From assembly GCA_965215115.1 (NCBI GenBank), contig OZ244050.1, positions 1,860,001-1,924,000 of the forward strand: a stretch of DNA of 64,000 nt. Direction: 5' to 3'. The DNA is from CALDTK01 sp965215115. GTDB taxonomy: Bacteria > Bacteroidota > Bacteroidia > Chitinophagales > Saprospiraceae. The notes below the pieces were generated by a model that saw nothing but the letters and a program-made list of their open reading frames with translations, did no database searches and had not been told where the DNA came from. Made by a program: the position numbers and the translations under genes. Below, piece after piece: positions 1 through 7,740 of the stretch. Every line of letters begins with the position of its first letter. Position 1 is the stretch's first letter.

Positions 1-32
1 TATAAGGTCCTCTGCCATAAAGCCCCCCCGTC

Positions 33-1211
33 ATGACACATATCTCCCCCCGCACGGCGTCTGTCCCGGGCCTCGGCCTGCTCGCCGCCGTCCTCGCGTG
101 CGCAGCCGCGCTGCACATCGCCTGCGCGACCGCCGAGGCCACCCCCCGCCAAACCACCCCCGCCTTCGACTCCACGGCCACCCTCACCATCTCTACCCCG
201 ACCGGCCCGCCCACCGGCCCCACCGTCAAAATCTCGCAACTCCGCCGCGACGAGTCCGGTCCGACCAGCATGCGCTACTACGCCCCCCGCGAGGGCGCAC
301 CCACGAAGACCGACGACTGGGTCTACCGCAAGGGTGCCGACAACGGCGGGGTGTTCGCCAAGTACTACTACCGCGACCGTGACCTCGGCCAGACCTTCAC
401 CACGGGCGCGGCGGGTTTTCGCCTCAAGGCGATCACCGTACGCCTCCAACCCGTCGATGTCGACGATGCCGACCCGGCCAACGCCCGCGTCTCCGTGCAG
501 CTCATGCGCGTCACCGGTGCCCCCCGCATCAACGACAACGGCACGAGGGCCTACGTGAGTGAGGCGCTCGTCGGCAAAACCTCCCCCAACGGCGTCTCCG
601 TCTGGACGGGCGGCGGCGACTACCAGGGCCCTTGCACCAACGCCCAGTGGTCGACCTACGCCACCGACTGGCCCCACGACCCGAACGAGGCCAACGCCCC
701 GTACCGCTGGCCGATCATGCACTACTCCGACGACTTCACCGAGGGCGAGACCTACGAGACCGTCGCCCTCGCGCGCGGCGGCGTCATCCCGGCCAGCCTC
801 CGCACCGACGACTACCTCCGCTGGGCCATCGACGGCGGGCAGGCCTGGGACCTGGCGCCGAACACCACCTACGCCTTCCTGTTCCTCTTCGACGAACCCG
901 CCGCCCCCGGCGTCAACCGCAACCTGCCGCTGTCCAACGTCAACGTCACCCCCGGCGGCCGCCTCGCCGAGCCCTTCCCCGGCGGCCACATGATCCGCCG
1001 CGACGGCGCCTCTACCGAGCGCGAGGAGGTCTTCATCCGCGACGTGAGCGACACGGCGGATGTCGAGGCCTCCGCGCGCGCGGCCGCCTTCCCGATCAAG
1101 CCCAACGGCCGCTCGGACCTCATGCGCCGCCTCGCCATCCCCCCCGGCACCCTCGGCTACCCCGACGTGGACGCCTACCGCGACATGTGGTTCGTGCTGG
1201 AAGGAGAGTGA
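33..1211 (+). CDS. Exported protein of unknown function
   Basis: This 392-residue protein has an N-terminal hydrophobic segment (about residues 12-32, rich in Ala/Leu) that looks like a signal peptide. It contains cysteines (VLAC, HIAC) that only loosely resemble a lipobox, so it is either a secreted or a lipid-anchored protein. The rest is rich in Asp, Thr, Pro and Tyr with alternating hydrophobic residues, consistent with a beta-sandwich surface protein. I recognise no enzymatic motif. It starts 32 bases from the window edge, so its upstream context is unknown; the next gene is on the same strand 42 bases downstream but has its own promoter-like box. Codon use is typical of the GC-rich host. 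Function not assigned. Confidence 0.75.
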   Translation: MTHISPRTASVPGLGLLAAVLACAAALHIACATAEATPRQTTPAFDSTATLTISTPTGPPTGPTVKISQLRRDESGPTSMRYYAPREGAPTKTDDWVYRKGADNGGVFAKYYYRDRDLGQTFTTGAAGFRLKAITVRLQPVDVDDADPANARVSVQLMRVTGAPRINDNGTRAYVSEALVGKTSPNGVSVWTGGGDYQGPCTNAQWSTYATDWPHDPNEANAPYRWPIMHYSDDFTEGETYETVALARGGVIPASLRTDDYLRWAIDGGQAWDLAPNTTYAFLFLFDEPAAPGVNRNLPLSNVNVTPGGRLAEPFPGGHMIRRDGASTEREEVFIRDVSDTADVEASARAAAFPIKPNGRSDLMRRLAIPPGTLGYPDVDAYRDMWFVLEGE

Positions 1212-1231
1212 GCGGCGGGCACCCCGGTACT

Positions 1232-1239
1232 TAGGTTTG
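1232..1239 (+). promoter_or_regulatory. Bacteroidota-type -7 promoter box
   Basis: TAGGTTTG matches the TAnnTTTG -7 consensus of Bacteroidota housekeeping promoters and lies 14 bases before the ATG of the DUF1456 gene, which would give a very short leader. I saw no clear -33 TTTG partner. Confidence 0.4.
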
Positions 1240-1253
1240 CACGCCACTGCCCC

Positions 1254-1712
1254 ATGACCAACAACGACATCCTCCGCCGCCTCCGCTACACGCTCTCCCT
1301 CGACGACGGGGCCGTGGCCCACCTTTTCGAACTCGGCGGCCAGCGCGCGCACCTCGACGAGGTCGACCGCTGGACCCGCCCCGACGAAGACCCGGCCTTC
1401 GAGCCCCTCAACGACTACGCCCTGGCCACCTTCCTCAACGGCCTCATCGTCGACCGCCGCGGCGTCACCCAGAACGCCCCCACCGAGACCGAGGAGCGCC
1501 TGAGCAACAACGACATCCTCCGCAAGCTCAAGATCGCCTTCAAGCTCAGGTCCCACGAGGTGCAGGCAATGTTTAGTCTCGCCGGCAAACGCGTCGGCGA
1601 GCACGAGATCACCGCCTTCTTCCGCCGGCCCAACACCCGGCAGTACCGGGAGTGCAATGACCAGTACCTGCGGTGGTTTTTGACGGGGCTGCAGAAGAGC
1701 TACGCGGGGTAA
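1254..1712 (+). CDS. DUF1456 family protein (YehS-like)
   Basis: The 152-residue protein is built of two similar halves, each starting with NNDILR(R/K)L and followed by a helical segment ending in an aromatic-rich stretch (residues about 2-72 and 84-150). This duplicated arrangement and the length are typical of the DUF1456/YehS family, small cytoplasmic proteins of unknown biochemical role. All of both halves is present, so the gene looks intact. It lies between two exported-protein genes and has its own promoter-like box. Family assignment is confident; function is unknown. Confidence 0.85.
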   Translation: MTNNDILRRLRYTLSLDDGAVAHLFELGGQRAHLDEVDRWTRPDEDPAFEPLNDYALATFLNGLIVDRRGVTQNAPTETEERLSNNDILRKLKIAFKLRSHEVQAMFSLAGKRVGEHEITAFFRRPNTRQYRECNDQYLRWFLTGLQKSYAG

Positions 1713-1783
1713 GGGCGCGTTTGGCTCGTTCCGCGAGTGCGCCCCCCGCAGCCGAACCATCGTTTTGCTTAGCTTGCTCCCCC

Positions 1784-2986
1784 ATGCGCACCCTCCCGTT
1801 CTTCCTCGCCGTCTACCTCCTTGCCGCCGTTACCGCCTGCCGCTCGAGTGACGGAGCGCGGGTTTTGACGAAAGCCGACACCACCGCCCTCCCGCAGCCC
1901 CCCGCCGACACCGTCGTCCCCGGCCGCTGGACGCCCGAGCGCGCGCGGGCTTACTTCGACGCCCGGCCCATCCCCCTCGGCGCCAATTACAACCCGCGTT
2001 CGACCATCAACCAGCTCGAGTTCTGGCAGGCCGCGACCTTCCCGCTCGCCCTCCGCGAGGCGCGCCAGGAACTCGGGTGGGCGCGCGACATCGGGATGAA
2101 CTCGATGCGGGTCTACCTCCACGACCTGGCGTGGGAGCAGGACTCGACGGGCTTCCTCGACCGCGTGGACGCCTACCTTGCCGTGGCAGATTCGCTCGGG
2201 ATCTCGACCACGCTCGTCGTCTTCGACGCCGTGTGGGACCCCGTATCGGCCGCGGGCACACAGCCCACCCCCAGGCCTCATATCCACAACTCCGGCTGGG
2301 TGCAGAGCCCCTCGCAGGAGCGCCTCACGCTCGACCGGCGCAACTTCCCGCTCTTCGAACGCTACGTCAAGAGCCTGCTGCGGCGCTTCGCCCAGGACGA
2401 GCGCGTCTACATGTGGGACCTTTACAACGAGCCCGACAACACCAACTTCGGGAAGTTTACCGCCACCGAGGACGTCGACACGAAGCACGACCGCGTCTAC
2501 CCGCTGATGGTCGCCACCTTCGGGTGGGCCCGCGAGGTGGCCCCGAGCCAGCCCCTCACCGCCGGGGTGTGGACCCCGGCCTTCGAGCAGCCCGAGGCCG
2601 AGCGCGAGCGCTTCAGCCGCTTCCAGCTCAACAACTCGGACCTCCTCTCCTTCCACTACTACGGCCCCCCGGGCGGGGAGGCGCCCCACCTCGCGCTCGC
2701 GCGCTACGGCCGCCCCCTCGTGTGCACGGAGTACGTCGCGCGCGGCACCGGCAACACCTTCCTCACGATGCTCCCGGTCTGGGTCGACAACGAGGTCGGG
2801 GCCTACAACTGGGGCCTCGTCGACGGCAAGACCCAGACCAAGTACCCGTGGGGTTCGTGGGACTCGACCTACACGGCGAGCCCTTCGCTCTGGCACCACG
2901 AGGTCTTCCACGCCGACGGCACGCCGTACGACGCGCGGGAGGTGGAGGTGATCAAGAGGGCGGGCGCCGCCTTCAGTAGACGCTAG
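1784..2986 (+). CDS. GH5-like TIM-barrel glycoside hydrolase lipoprotein
   Basis: I chose the ATG at 1784 because it begins a lipoprotein signal peptide (hydrophobic residues about 4-16 followed by VTAC); the frame is open further upstream but that part overlaps the previous gene. The 400-residue product has features of clan A TIM-barrel glycosidases: GANYNPRSTINQLEFW near the N-terminus of the barrel, NSMRVYLHDL, LYNEPDN with the probable acid/base Glu, and CTEYVAR with the probable nucleophile Glu. GH5-type enzymes hydrolyse beta-linked polysaccharides; here it would act at the outer membrane or periplasm. The substrate cannot be read from sequence. A box resembling -7 (TTAGCTTGC) lies just before the start. 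Confidence 0.8.
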   Translation: MRTLPFFLAVYLLAAVTACRSSDGARVLTKADTTALPQPPADTVVPGRWTPERARAYFDARPIPLGANYNPRSTINQLEFWQAATFPLALREARQELGWARDIGMNSMRVYLHDLAWEQDSTGFLDRVDAYLAVADSLGISTTLVVFDAVWDPVSAAGTQPTPRPHIHNSGWVQSPSQERLTLDRRNFPLFERYVKSLLRRFAQDERVYMWDLYNEPDNTNFGKFTATEDVDTKHDRVYPLMVATFGWAREVAPSQPLTAGVWTPAFEQPEAERERFSRFQLNNSDLLSFHYYGPPGGEAPHLALARYGRPLVCTEYVARGTGNTFLTMLPVWVDNEVGAYNWGLVDGKTQTKYPWGSWDSTYTASPSLWHHEVFHADGTPYDAREVEVIKRAGAAFSRR

Positions 2987-2992
2987 CGTCGA

Positions 2993-3397
2993 TCAGGCTA
3001 CATACCCCACCCGCGCCGCTACCCGCCCGCGCGTCCTACGCCACAGGAAGTAGCTCGCCAGCACGAACACCGTGATGATCACCCCACCCATCGCCTCCTG
3101 GAAAGCATCGCCGTACGTAAGGTGCGTCGCCACGGCGCCAAGACCGTAGAAGAAGAAGCCCGCGTAGGCGCCCACCGTGAGGTCGGAGCGGCGGCCCCAC
3201 AGCAGCACGGCGATCCCGAGGAGCTTCAGCACCCCGAGGAAGGGCATCAGTCGAATCGGGAAGAAGCCCTCCTTCGACTCCAGCTGCTGCCGCATCTCGT
3301 CGGGGAGCGTAATGTGGCCGAAGGCCGCAAAGGCCAAGCCCGCGCACAGCAGGCCAGTCACAATCCAGTAGATGATCAGGAGGGTACGCTCGCTCAT
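2993..3397 (-). CDS. DoxX-like membrane protein
   Basis: A 134-residue protein with four hydrophobic segments (about residues 5-25, 50-67, 73-93 and 101-118). The arrangement, with FGHITLPDEMR after the first helix and PFLGVLKLLGIAVLL in the second, is typical of DoxX/DoxX-like inner-membrane proteins. Their role is poorly defined and has been linked to redox or quinone functions in some bacteria. It is convergent with the GH5-like gene, 6 bases away. Family call is good; function is not established. Confidence 0.75.
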   Translation of the reverse strand: MSERTLLIIYWIVTGLLCAGLAFAAFGHITLPDEMRQQLESKEGFFPIRLMPFLGVLKLLGIAVLLWGRRSDLTVGAYAGFFFYGLGAVATHLTYGDAFQEAMGGVIITVFVLASYFLWRRTRGRVAARVGYVA

Positions 3398-3524
3398 GGC
3401 CGAAATGTACTCGACGGCCCTAAACCATCAAACAAGACCACAGAGGGCATTCGCCGGACCTGGCGAAGCTTGCGTAGCAGGTTTGGGATAACCCTACCCC
3501 AAACCCGCCATTACCTTCCCCGCC

Positions 3525-3977
3525 ATGACCCACCTCACCCCCGGCGCCCCCGCCCCCGCCTTCTCGGCCCCCGACCAAACCGGCGCCACCCGCACCCTCT
3601 CCGACTACGCCGGCCAGAAGCTCGTGCTCTACTTCTACCCCAAGGACGACACCCCCGGCTGCACGGCCGAGGCTTGCGACCTGCGCGACAACTACCACCG
3701 CTTCCGAGCCGAGGGCTACGCCATCCTCGGGGTGAGCCCGGACACCGCCAAGCAGCACGTCAAGTTCATCGAGAAGTACAGCCTCCCCTTCGACCTGCTC
3801 GCCGACACCGACCACGCCGTCGCCGAGGCCTACGGCGTCTGGGGCGAGAAGAAGTTCATGGGCCGCACCTACGACGGCATCGCCCGCACCACCTTCGTCA
3901 TCGACGCCGACGGCAAGATCGAGGACATCATCGAGAAGGTCGACACGAAGGCCCACGCGGCGCAGCTGTTGGGGTAA
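3525..3977 (+). CDS. bcp: Thiol peroxidase, AhpC/PrxQ (Bcp) type
   Basis: A 150-residue peroxiredoxin of the Bcp/PrxQ class that reduces hydroperoxides with thioredoxin as donor in the cytoplasm. The active-site stretch DDTPGCTAEACDLRDNY contains the peroxidatic Cys and, five residues later, the resolving Cys typical of alpha-type PrxQ. The thioredoxin-fold strands LVLYFYPK, AILGVS and TTFVIDADG are all present, and the length is normal. A TTACCTTCC box a few bases upstream resembles the weak -7 elements seen before other starts here. It is convergent with truA, separated by a large inverted repeat. Confidence 0.95.
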   Translation: MTHLTPGAPAPAFSAPDQTGATRTLSDYAGQKLVLYFYPKDDTPGCTAEACDLRDNYHRFRAEGYAILGVSPDTAKQHVKFIEKYSLPFDLLADTDHAVAEAYGVWGEKKFMGRTYDGIARTTFVIDADGKIEDIIEKVDTKAHAAQLLG

Positions 3978-4021
3978 AGGGATTTCCTCGGGGGGGCATT
4001 GATTTTTAAGTGTCTCGTGGG

Positions 4022-4116
4022 GCTCGGAGTGCCACCGGGGACGGGTTTCTGGTCGGCTCGCCGACCCCGTCGCGTTCCGCGACTTGGCGAAACCCGTCCC
4101 CGGCGGCACTCCGAGC
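4022..4116. repeat. Large inverted repeat enclosing two hairpins
   Basis: A 28-nt arm (4022-4049) is repeated in inverse at 4089-4116 with one mismatch. The intervening 39 nt contain two further short palindromes, GGTCGGC-TC-GCCGACC (about 4051-4066) and GTCGCG-TTC-CGCGAC (about 4069-4083). The whole can fold as a three-way junction. It lies between the convergent bcp and truA genes, where a bidirectional terminator is expected, but the nested structure and lack of T-runs are atypical for one. Confidence 0.85.
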
Positions 4117-4152
4117 GGGCGATTGGTGTTCCTAAGTTGCGCGAGGGAGGCT

Positions 4153-4944
4153 TTACTCGGGGTGCGTGCTCGGCGGCGTGTCCTGGGTAAGGCGCTCCCA
4201 GTCATACCCTACCGCCACCAGGCTCAGGCCCTGCGCAGGCGCAGCCCGCAAGCGTTTTGGCGCAAGCCCCGACTCCAGCGCCTGAGAAATGTCTTCGACC
4301 GTCATCCGGCCCCGGCCAACATCCAGCATCCGCGCCACCAGCAGGCGGACCATGTTGTGCAAGAAGCGATTGGCCTGGATCGAGAAGCGCAGCAGGCCGC
4401 CGTTTTCTTCGAGGGTGATGGCGCAGGCGTCGATGCGGCAACGCGTGCTCGGGTACTGCGTGGGACTGCGGCAGAATGCCCGGAAGTCGCTTGCGTTTCG
4501 ATAAAGCGCCACGACCGCCTGCATGGCCGCGACATCGAACCCGACGCCGACGTACGGCGCGCGCAGCGCCTGGTGGAAGGGGTTTTGCCGCAGGGCGACT
4601 AAGTACTCGTAGCGGCGGTAAGTAGCGGAGCGCTGCGCGTTGGCGGTCGGCACCACCGGGATCCATTCGTAGACCGCGATGTCGGGCGGGAGCAGGCGGT
4701 AGAGACGCTCGGCGGGGTCGAAGCCGAGCGGCGCCCGGAGGTCGAAGTGTGCATAGTAGCTGCTCGCGTGCACGCCGGCGTCCGTGCGGCCGCAACCGTG
4801 TACGTGCGCCGCGTACCCGAGCATCCGCGCGAGCGCCGCCTCGAGGGTCTGCTGCACGGTAGGCAGTTCGGGCGTCTGCGTCTGCCAGCCGTGGTAGGCC
4901 GTGCCGACGTAGGCGAGGTGCAGGAAGATGCGCTGCGGTTCCAT
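4153..4944 (-). CDS. truA: tRNA pseudouridine(38-40) synthase TruA
   Basis: TruA isomerises uridines 38-40 in the anticodon stem-loop of many tRNAs. The 263-residue product shows LAYVGTAYHGWQTQ at the N-terminus, GCGRTDAGVHA with the catalytic Asp, YRYEYLV-like strand 'TYRRYEYLVALRQNPF', and the C-terminal RFLHNMVRLLVARML motif, all hallmarks of the family. I prefer the ATG at 4944; an in-frame ATG at 4980 would add 12 residues, MAKAETRASKAP, unlike usual TruA. With the shorter start the 40-nt gap to the upstream TPR gene contains a copy of the GNAA hairpin motif (4969-4983). A second copy (4254-4268) lies in the coding region near the C-terminus. Last gene of an apparent AAA-TPR-truA operon. 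Confidence 0.95.
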   Translation of the reverse strand: MEPQRIFLHLAYVGTAYHGWQTQTPELPTVQQTLEAALARMLGYAAHVHGCGRTDAGVHASSYYAHFDLRAPLGFDPAERLYRLLPPDIAVYEWIPVVPTANAQRSATYRRYEYLVALRQNPFHQALRAPYVGVGFDVAAMQAVVALYRNASDFRAFCRSPTQYPSTRCRIDACAITLEENGGLLRFSIQANRFLHNMVRLLVARMLDVGRGRMTVEDISQALESGLAPKRLRAAPAQGLSLVAVGYDWERLTQDTPPSTHPE

Positions 4945-4968
4945 GGGCGCTTTGCTTGCGCGAGTCTC

Positions 4969-4983
4969 GGCTTTTGCCAAAAC
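4969..4983. repeat. GNAA-type hairpin motif copy, TPR-truA junction
   Basis: GGCTTTTGCCAAAAC (loop AAAA on the complementary strand) spans the junction between the TPR gene stop and truA. Member of the dispersed 15-nt family described in the family entry. Confidence 0.7.
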
Positions 4984-4984
4984 C

Positions 4985-6199
4985 TCAGCTCCCCGCCCCG
5001 ATCCGCGGCCCGAGCCACGAGTAGGCGACGGCGATAATGATGAGGCCCGTGATGTCGACCAGCGGCGCCGTGCCGGCGATGGCCGCCGTGGCGTAGATCA
5101 GCGCGAGGACCGCGATCGCGCCGAGCGTAAGCCCGTTGACGAGCAAGGCCTTGCGGTGGCGCTCCTGCGTGATGATCTGCTGGAGCATGATCGTCGACAG
5201 GCCGAAAGACCCGGCCACGAGGTACCAGAGTGCATTCCCGCTCACGACCCCGAGCACCGCGAAGCCGACGGCGGCCACGAGGCACACGAGGATGCCGACG
5301 GCGTAGGGGCGGTCCTCGGCGGGGACGAGGTAGCGGCCGGTGCTGTGGAGCAGTAGGTAAGCCGTCGAGATGGGCGCCGTGAGCCAGTTCCACAGCAACA
5401 GCGCGAGGTAGAAGGGCACGAGCGCCGGTACGAGGTTGACGACCAGCAGCAGGCCCAGGATGATGCCCCAGCGGTACTTGCTGCCGATGTCGTGCATCCA
5501 CACCCCCCAGGCCAGCAGCCAGCGGTAGAAGGGATTGGTGGCCTTGATGGTCTCGGCGAGCCCGGCCTGCGCGTTGGCGTTGCGGGGCTCGATGCGGAGG
5601 GCCTCGACGAAGTGATCTTTCGCCTGCGCGATACGGCCCTGGTGCAGCGCCACGTAGCCGGCGTTGACGTGGGCGTAGGGGTTGACGGGATTGAGCTCCA
5701 GGAGGTCATTGACGGCCACGCTCGCCTGGTCGCGGCGGCCCTGGAGGTTGAGCGCCAGCGCGAGCACGTTGCGGCAGTCCTCGTGGTCGGGGTCGAAGGA
5801 GAGTCCGGCGCGGGCGGTCTGTTCCGCTTCCGCAAAACGGTCTAGCTGCACCAAAGACTGGGCCTTGATGGCGTACTCGGTGGCGGCCGTCGGGTCGAGC
5901 GCGATGGCCTCCTCGATCACGGGCAGGGCCTCCCGGTAGCGGCGCTGGGCGTTGAGGCTCGAGGCGAGGAGGCTGCGGGCCACGGTGCTCTGGGCGTCTA
6001 GCTCCAGCGCGATCCGCGCGAACTCTTCGCCCTGGGGGTACTGGTTTTGGCGCAAGCTCATCACCGAGCGCAACACGTAGACGTGCGGCTCGTCGGGCAA
6101 CTCGGCCGCGAGCTGGTCGAGGCGCTGGCGGGCGGCGTCGAACTTCTCGGCGGAGATGAGCTCCTGGACGAGGCCGAGGCGTTGGTAGGGGTTGGTCAC
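4985..6199 (-). CDS. TPR protein with C-terminal membrane domain
   Basis: A 404-residue protein. Residues about 1-235 are tetratricopeptide repeats (repeating helical pairs with patterns such as YREALPVIEEAIALDP and IAQAKDHFVEALRIEP). Residues about 265-400 hold several hydrophobic helices, suggesting an inner-membrane protein with a cytoplasmic TPR scaffold. Its start codon overlaps the stop of the upstream AAA-ATPase by 4 nt, so the two are translationally coupled and probably act together. Two hairpin-motif copies are inside it (5825-5838, 6044-6058). No enzymatic motif is seen; the substrate of the pair is unknown. Confidence 0.8.
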   Translation of the reverse strand: MTNPYQRLGLVQELISAEKFDAARQRLDQLAAELPDEPHVYVLRSVMSLRQNQYPQGEEFARIALELDAQSTVARSLLASSLNAQRRYREALPVIEEAIALDPTAATEYAIKAQSLVQLDRFAEAEQTARAGLSFDPDHEDCRNVLALALNLQGRRDQASVAVNDLLELNPVNPYAHVNAGYVALHQGRIAQAKDHFVEALRIEPRNANAQAGLAETIKATNPFYRWLLAWGVWMHDIGSKYRWGIILGLLLVVNLVPALVPFYLALLLWNWLTAPISTAYLLLHSTGRYLVPAEDRPYAVGILVCLVAAVGFAVLGVVSGNALWYLVAGSFGLSTIMLQQIITQERHRKALLVNGLTLGAIAVLALIYATAAIAGTAPLVDITGLIIIAVAYSWLGPRIGAGS

Positions 6200-7515
6200 A
6201 GCTTGAGGTAGGCTTTCACGTCGTCGTACATCCCGGAGGCGTTTGAGTAGAGCACGTAGTTGCGCGCGGTGTTCAGCCAGTCGGTCACGCTCGGGCGCGT
6301 GAGCTTGGCGGCGGCGAGTAAGTCCTTGGTGGTGATCGGCTCGACGTTGCCGGAGCGCATCGCGGCGGTGAGCTTGACCTCCACGGCGCGGTCGATGACC
6401 GCGGTGAGGTCGGCGCCGCTAAACTTGTCCGTCACCGCGGCGATCTTGTCGTAGCGCACGTCGTCGGTGGGTTTGTCGGCGAGGTGGAGCCGCAGGATCG
6501 CGGCGCGCGCGGGCTCGTCCGGCGGCGGCACGAAGATGACGCGGTCGAAGCGCCCCGGCCGGAGGAAGGCCGTGTCGAGGTGCCACGGCAGGTTGGTGGC
6601 CCCGAGCACGAGCAGACCCTCGTTGTCGTCGGAGATGCCGTCGAGTTCGCGCAGGAAGGTATTGATGGTGGTGTTGAGGCCCTGCCCGCCGATGCCCTCG
6701 CGGCGCTTGCCGGCCAGGGCGTCGATCTCGTCGACGAACATCACCGTGGGCTGGTGGCGCCGCGCCGCGTCGAAGCGGGACGCCAGGTTGTCCTCCGACT
6801 GCCCGAGCCACATCGAGAGGATGTCGTCGAGGTCGATCGACATGAAGCGCGCGTCGATCTCGCCGGCCGTGGCGCGCGCGAGAAAAGTCTTCCCGCAGCC
6901 CGGCGGGCCGTACAGCAAAATGCCCCCACCGGCCTTCTTGCCGTACTTTCGAAAGAGCTCCGGGTTGGCCAGCGGCGCGATGATCTTCATGCGGATCTCG
7001 TCCTTGACCGACTCCATCCCGCCGACGTTGGCGAACCTGACCTTCGGGCGCTCGAAGAAGAGTTCGTCGTCGCTCTCCTCGTCGCCGTCGGGGCGCGTGG
7101 CCTGGTGGCGGACCTTGAGCTTGGCCTCCAGTTCGGGGGCGCGCCAGCCGGGGTCGCGCTCGCTAAACTTCGCGAAGGCCTGCTGCGCCTCGGCCATTCT
7201 ACCGTCGGCGATGAGTAGTCGCAGGTGCAGCGAGCGCAGGCGGTCGAGCATCGCGTCGTCGAGGTGCATCCCGGGCAGGAGCTCCTCGGTGACGAAGACC
7301 CCGGCCGACGGGCGCTCGAGCCCGAGGTAGGCGGCGGCGAGGTCGAGCTTGGCGAGGTCGGTCGGGGCGACTTTGAGGAGGTGGGCGCTGTGGTCGCGGG
7401 CCTGTTCGTACTGGCCGAGCTGGAGGTAGGCCGTGGCGATCTGCTGGCGGAGCAAGTGATTGTCGGGGGAGGCCGCGAGGGCCTGCTCGAGGGCGGCGAG
7501 GGTGGTGAGGTCCAT
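6196..7515 (-). CDS. AAA ATPase with N-terminal TPR segment
   Basis: A 439-residue protein. Residues about 1-130 contain TPR-like helical repeats and residues about 165-400 a classical AAA module: Walker A GPPGCGKT, Walker B VMFVDEID, sensor 1 LVLGATNLPW, and the second region of homology ending FLRPGRFDR with arginine fingers. It most resembles the p97/FtsH/katanin side of the AAA family but has a single module and no protease or zinc site. Such ATPases remodel proteins or complexes. The 4-nt overlap with a TPR membrane protein suggests that protein is its adaptor or anchor. First gene of the operon. Confidence 0.85.
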   Translation of the reverse strand: MDLTTLAALEQALAASPDNHLLRQQIATAYLQLGQYEQARDHSAHLLKVAPTDLAKLDLAAAYLGLERPSAGVFVTEELLPGMHLDDAMLDRLRSLHLRLLIADGRMAEAQQAFAKFSERDPGWRAPELEAKLKVRHQATRPDGDEESDDELFFERPKVRFANVGGMESVKDEIRMKIIAPLANPELFRKYGKKAGGGILLYGPPGCGKTFLARATAGEIDARFMSIDLDDILSMWLGQSEDNLASRFDAARRHQPTVMFVDEIDALAGKRREGIGGQGLNTTINTFLRELDGISDDNEGLLVLGATNLPWHLDTAFLRPGRFDRVIFVPPPDEPARAAILRLHLADKPTDDVRYDKIAAVTDKFSGADLTAVIDRAVEVKLTAAMRSGNVEPITTKDLLAAAKLTRPSVTDWLNTARNYVLYSNASGMYDDVKAYLKL

Positions 7516-7602
7516 GGGCGGGGCGTTGGCTAGTAGAGACAGTAAAGCCCGGGGGCGGGTTTAGGGTGTGGGATTCGCGGTGCTAACGCGCGCGCGCGGC
7601 TT

Positions 7603-7740
7603 CCGGTCTCCGCGCCGGGCGCGCCTCACGCGGTTGCCGCGCCTCACGCGGTTGCCGCGCCTCACGCGGTAGCCGCGCGTCTTTCGGATCGGATCGAACC
7701 CGCTACAGCCCAATCGGGGCGCGCCCGGCGCGGAGACCGG
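7603..7740. repeat. 23-bp perfect inverted repeat flanking 18-nt tandem repeats
   Basis: Arms 7603-7625 and 7718-7740 are perfect inverted copies. Next to the left arm are three tandem units of about 18 nt, CGCGCCTCACGCGGTTGC with one base change in the third (about 7620-7673). The right arm is also the 3' end of the isomerase reading frame and encodes its last residues. The structure resembles a palindromic intergenic element that has captured a gene end. Confidence 0.8.
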
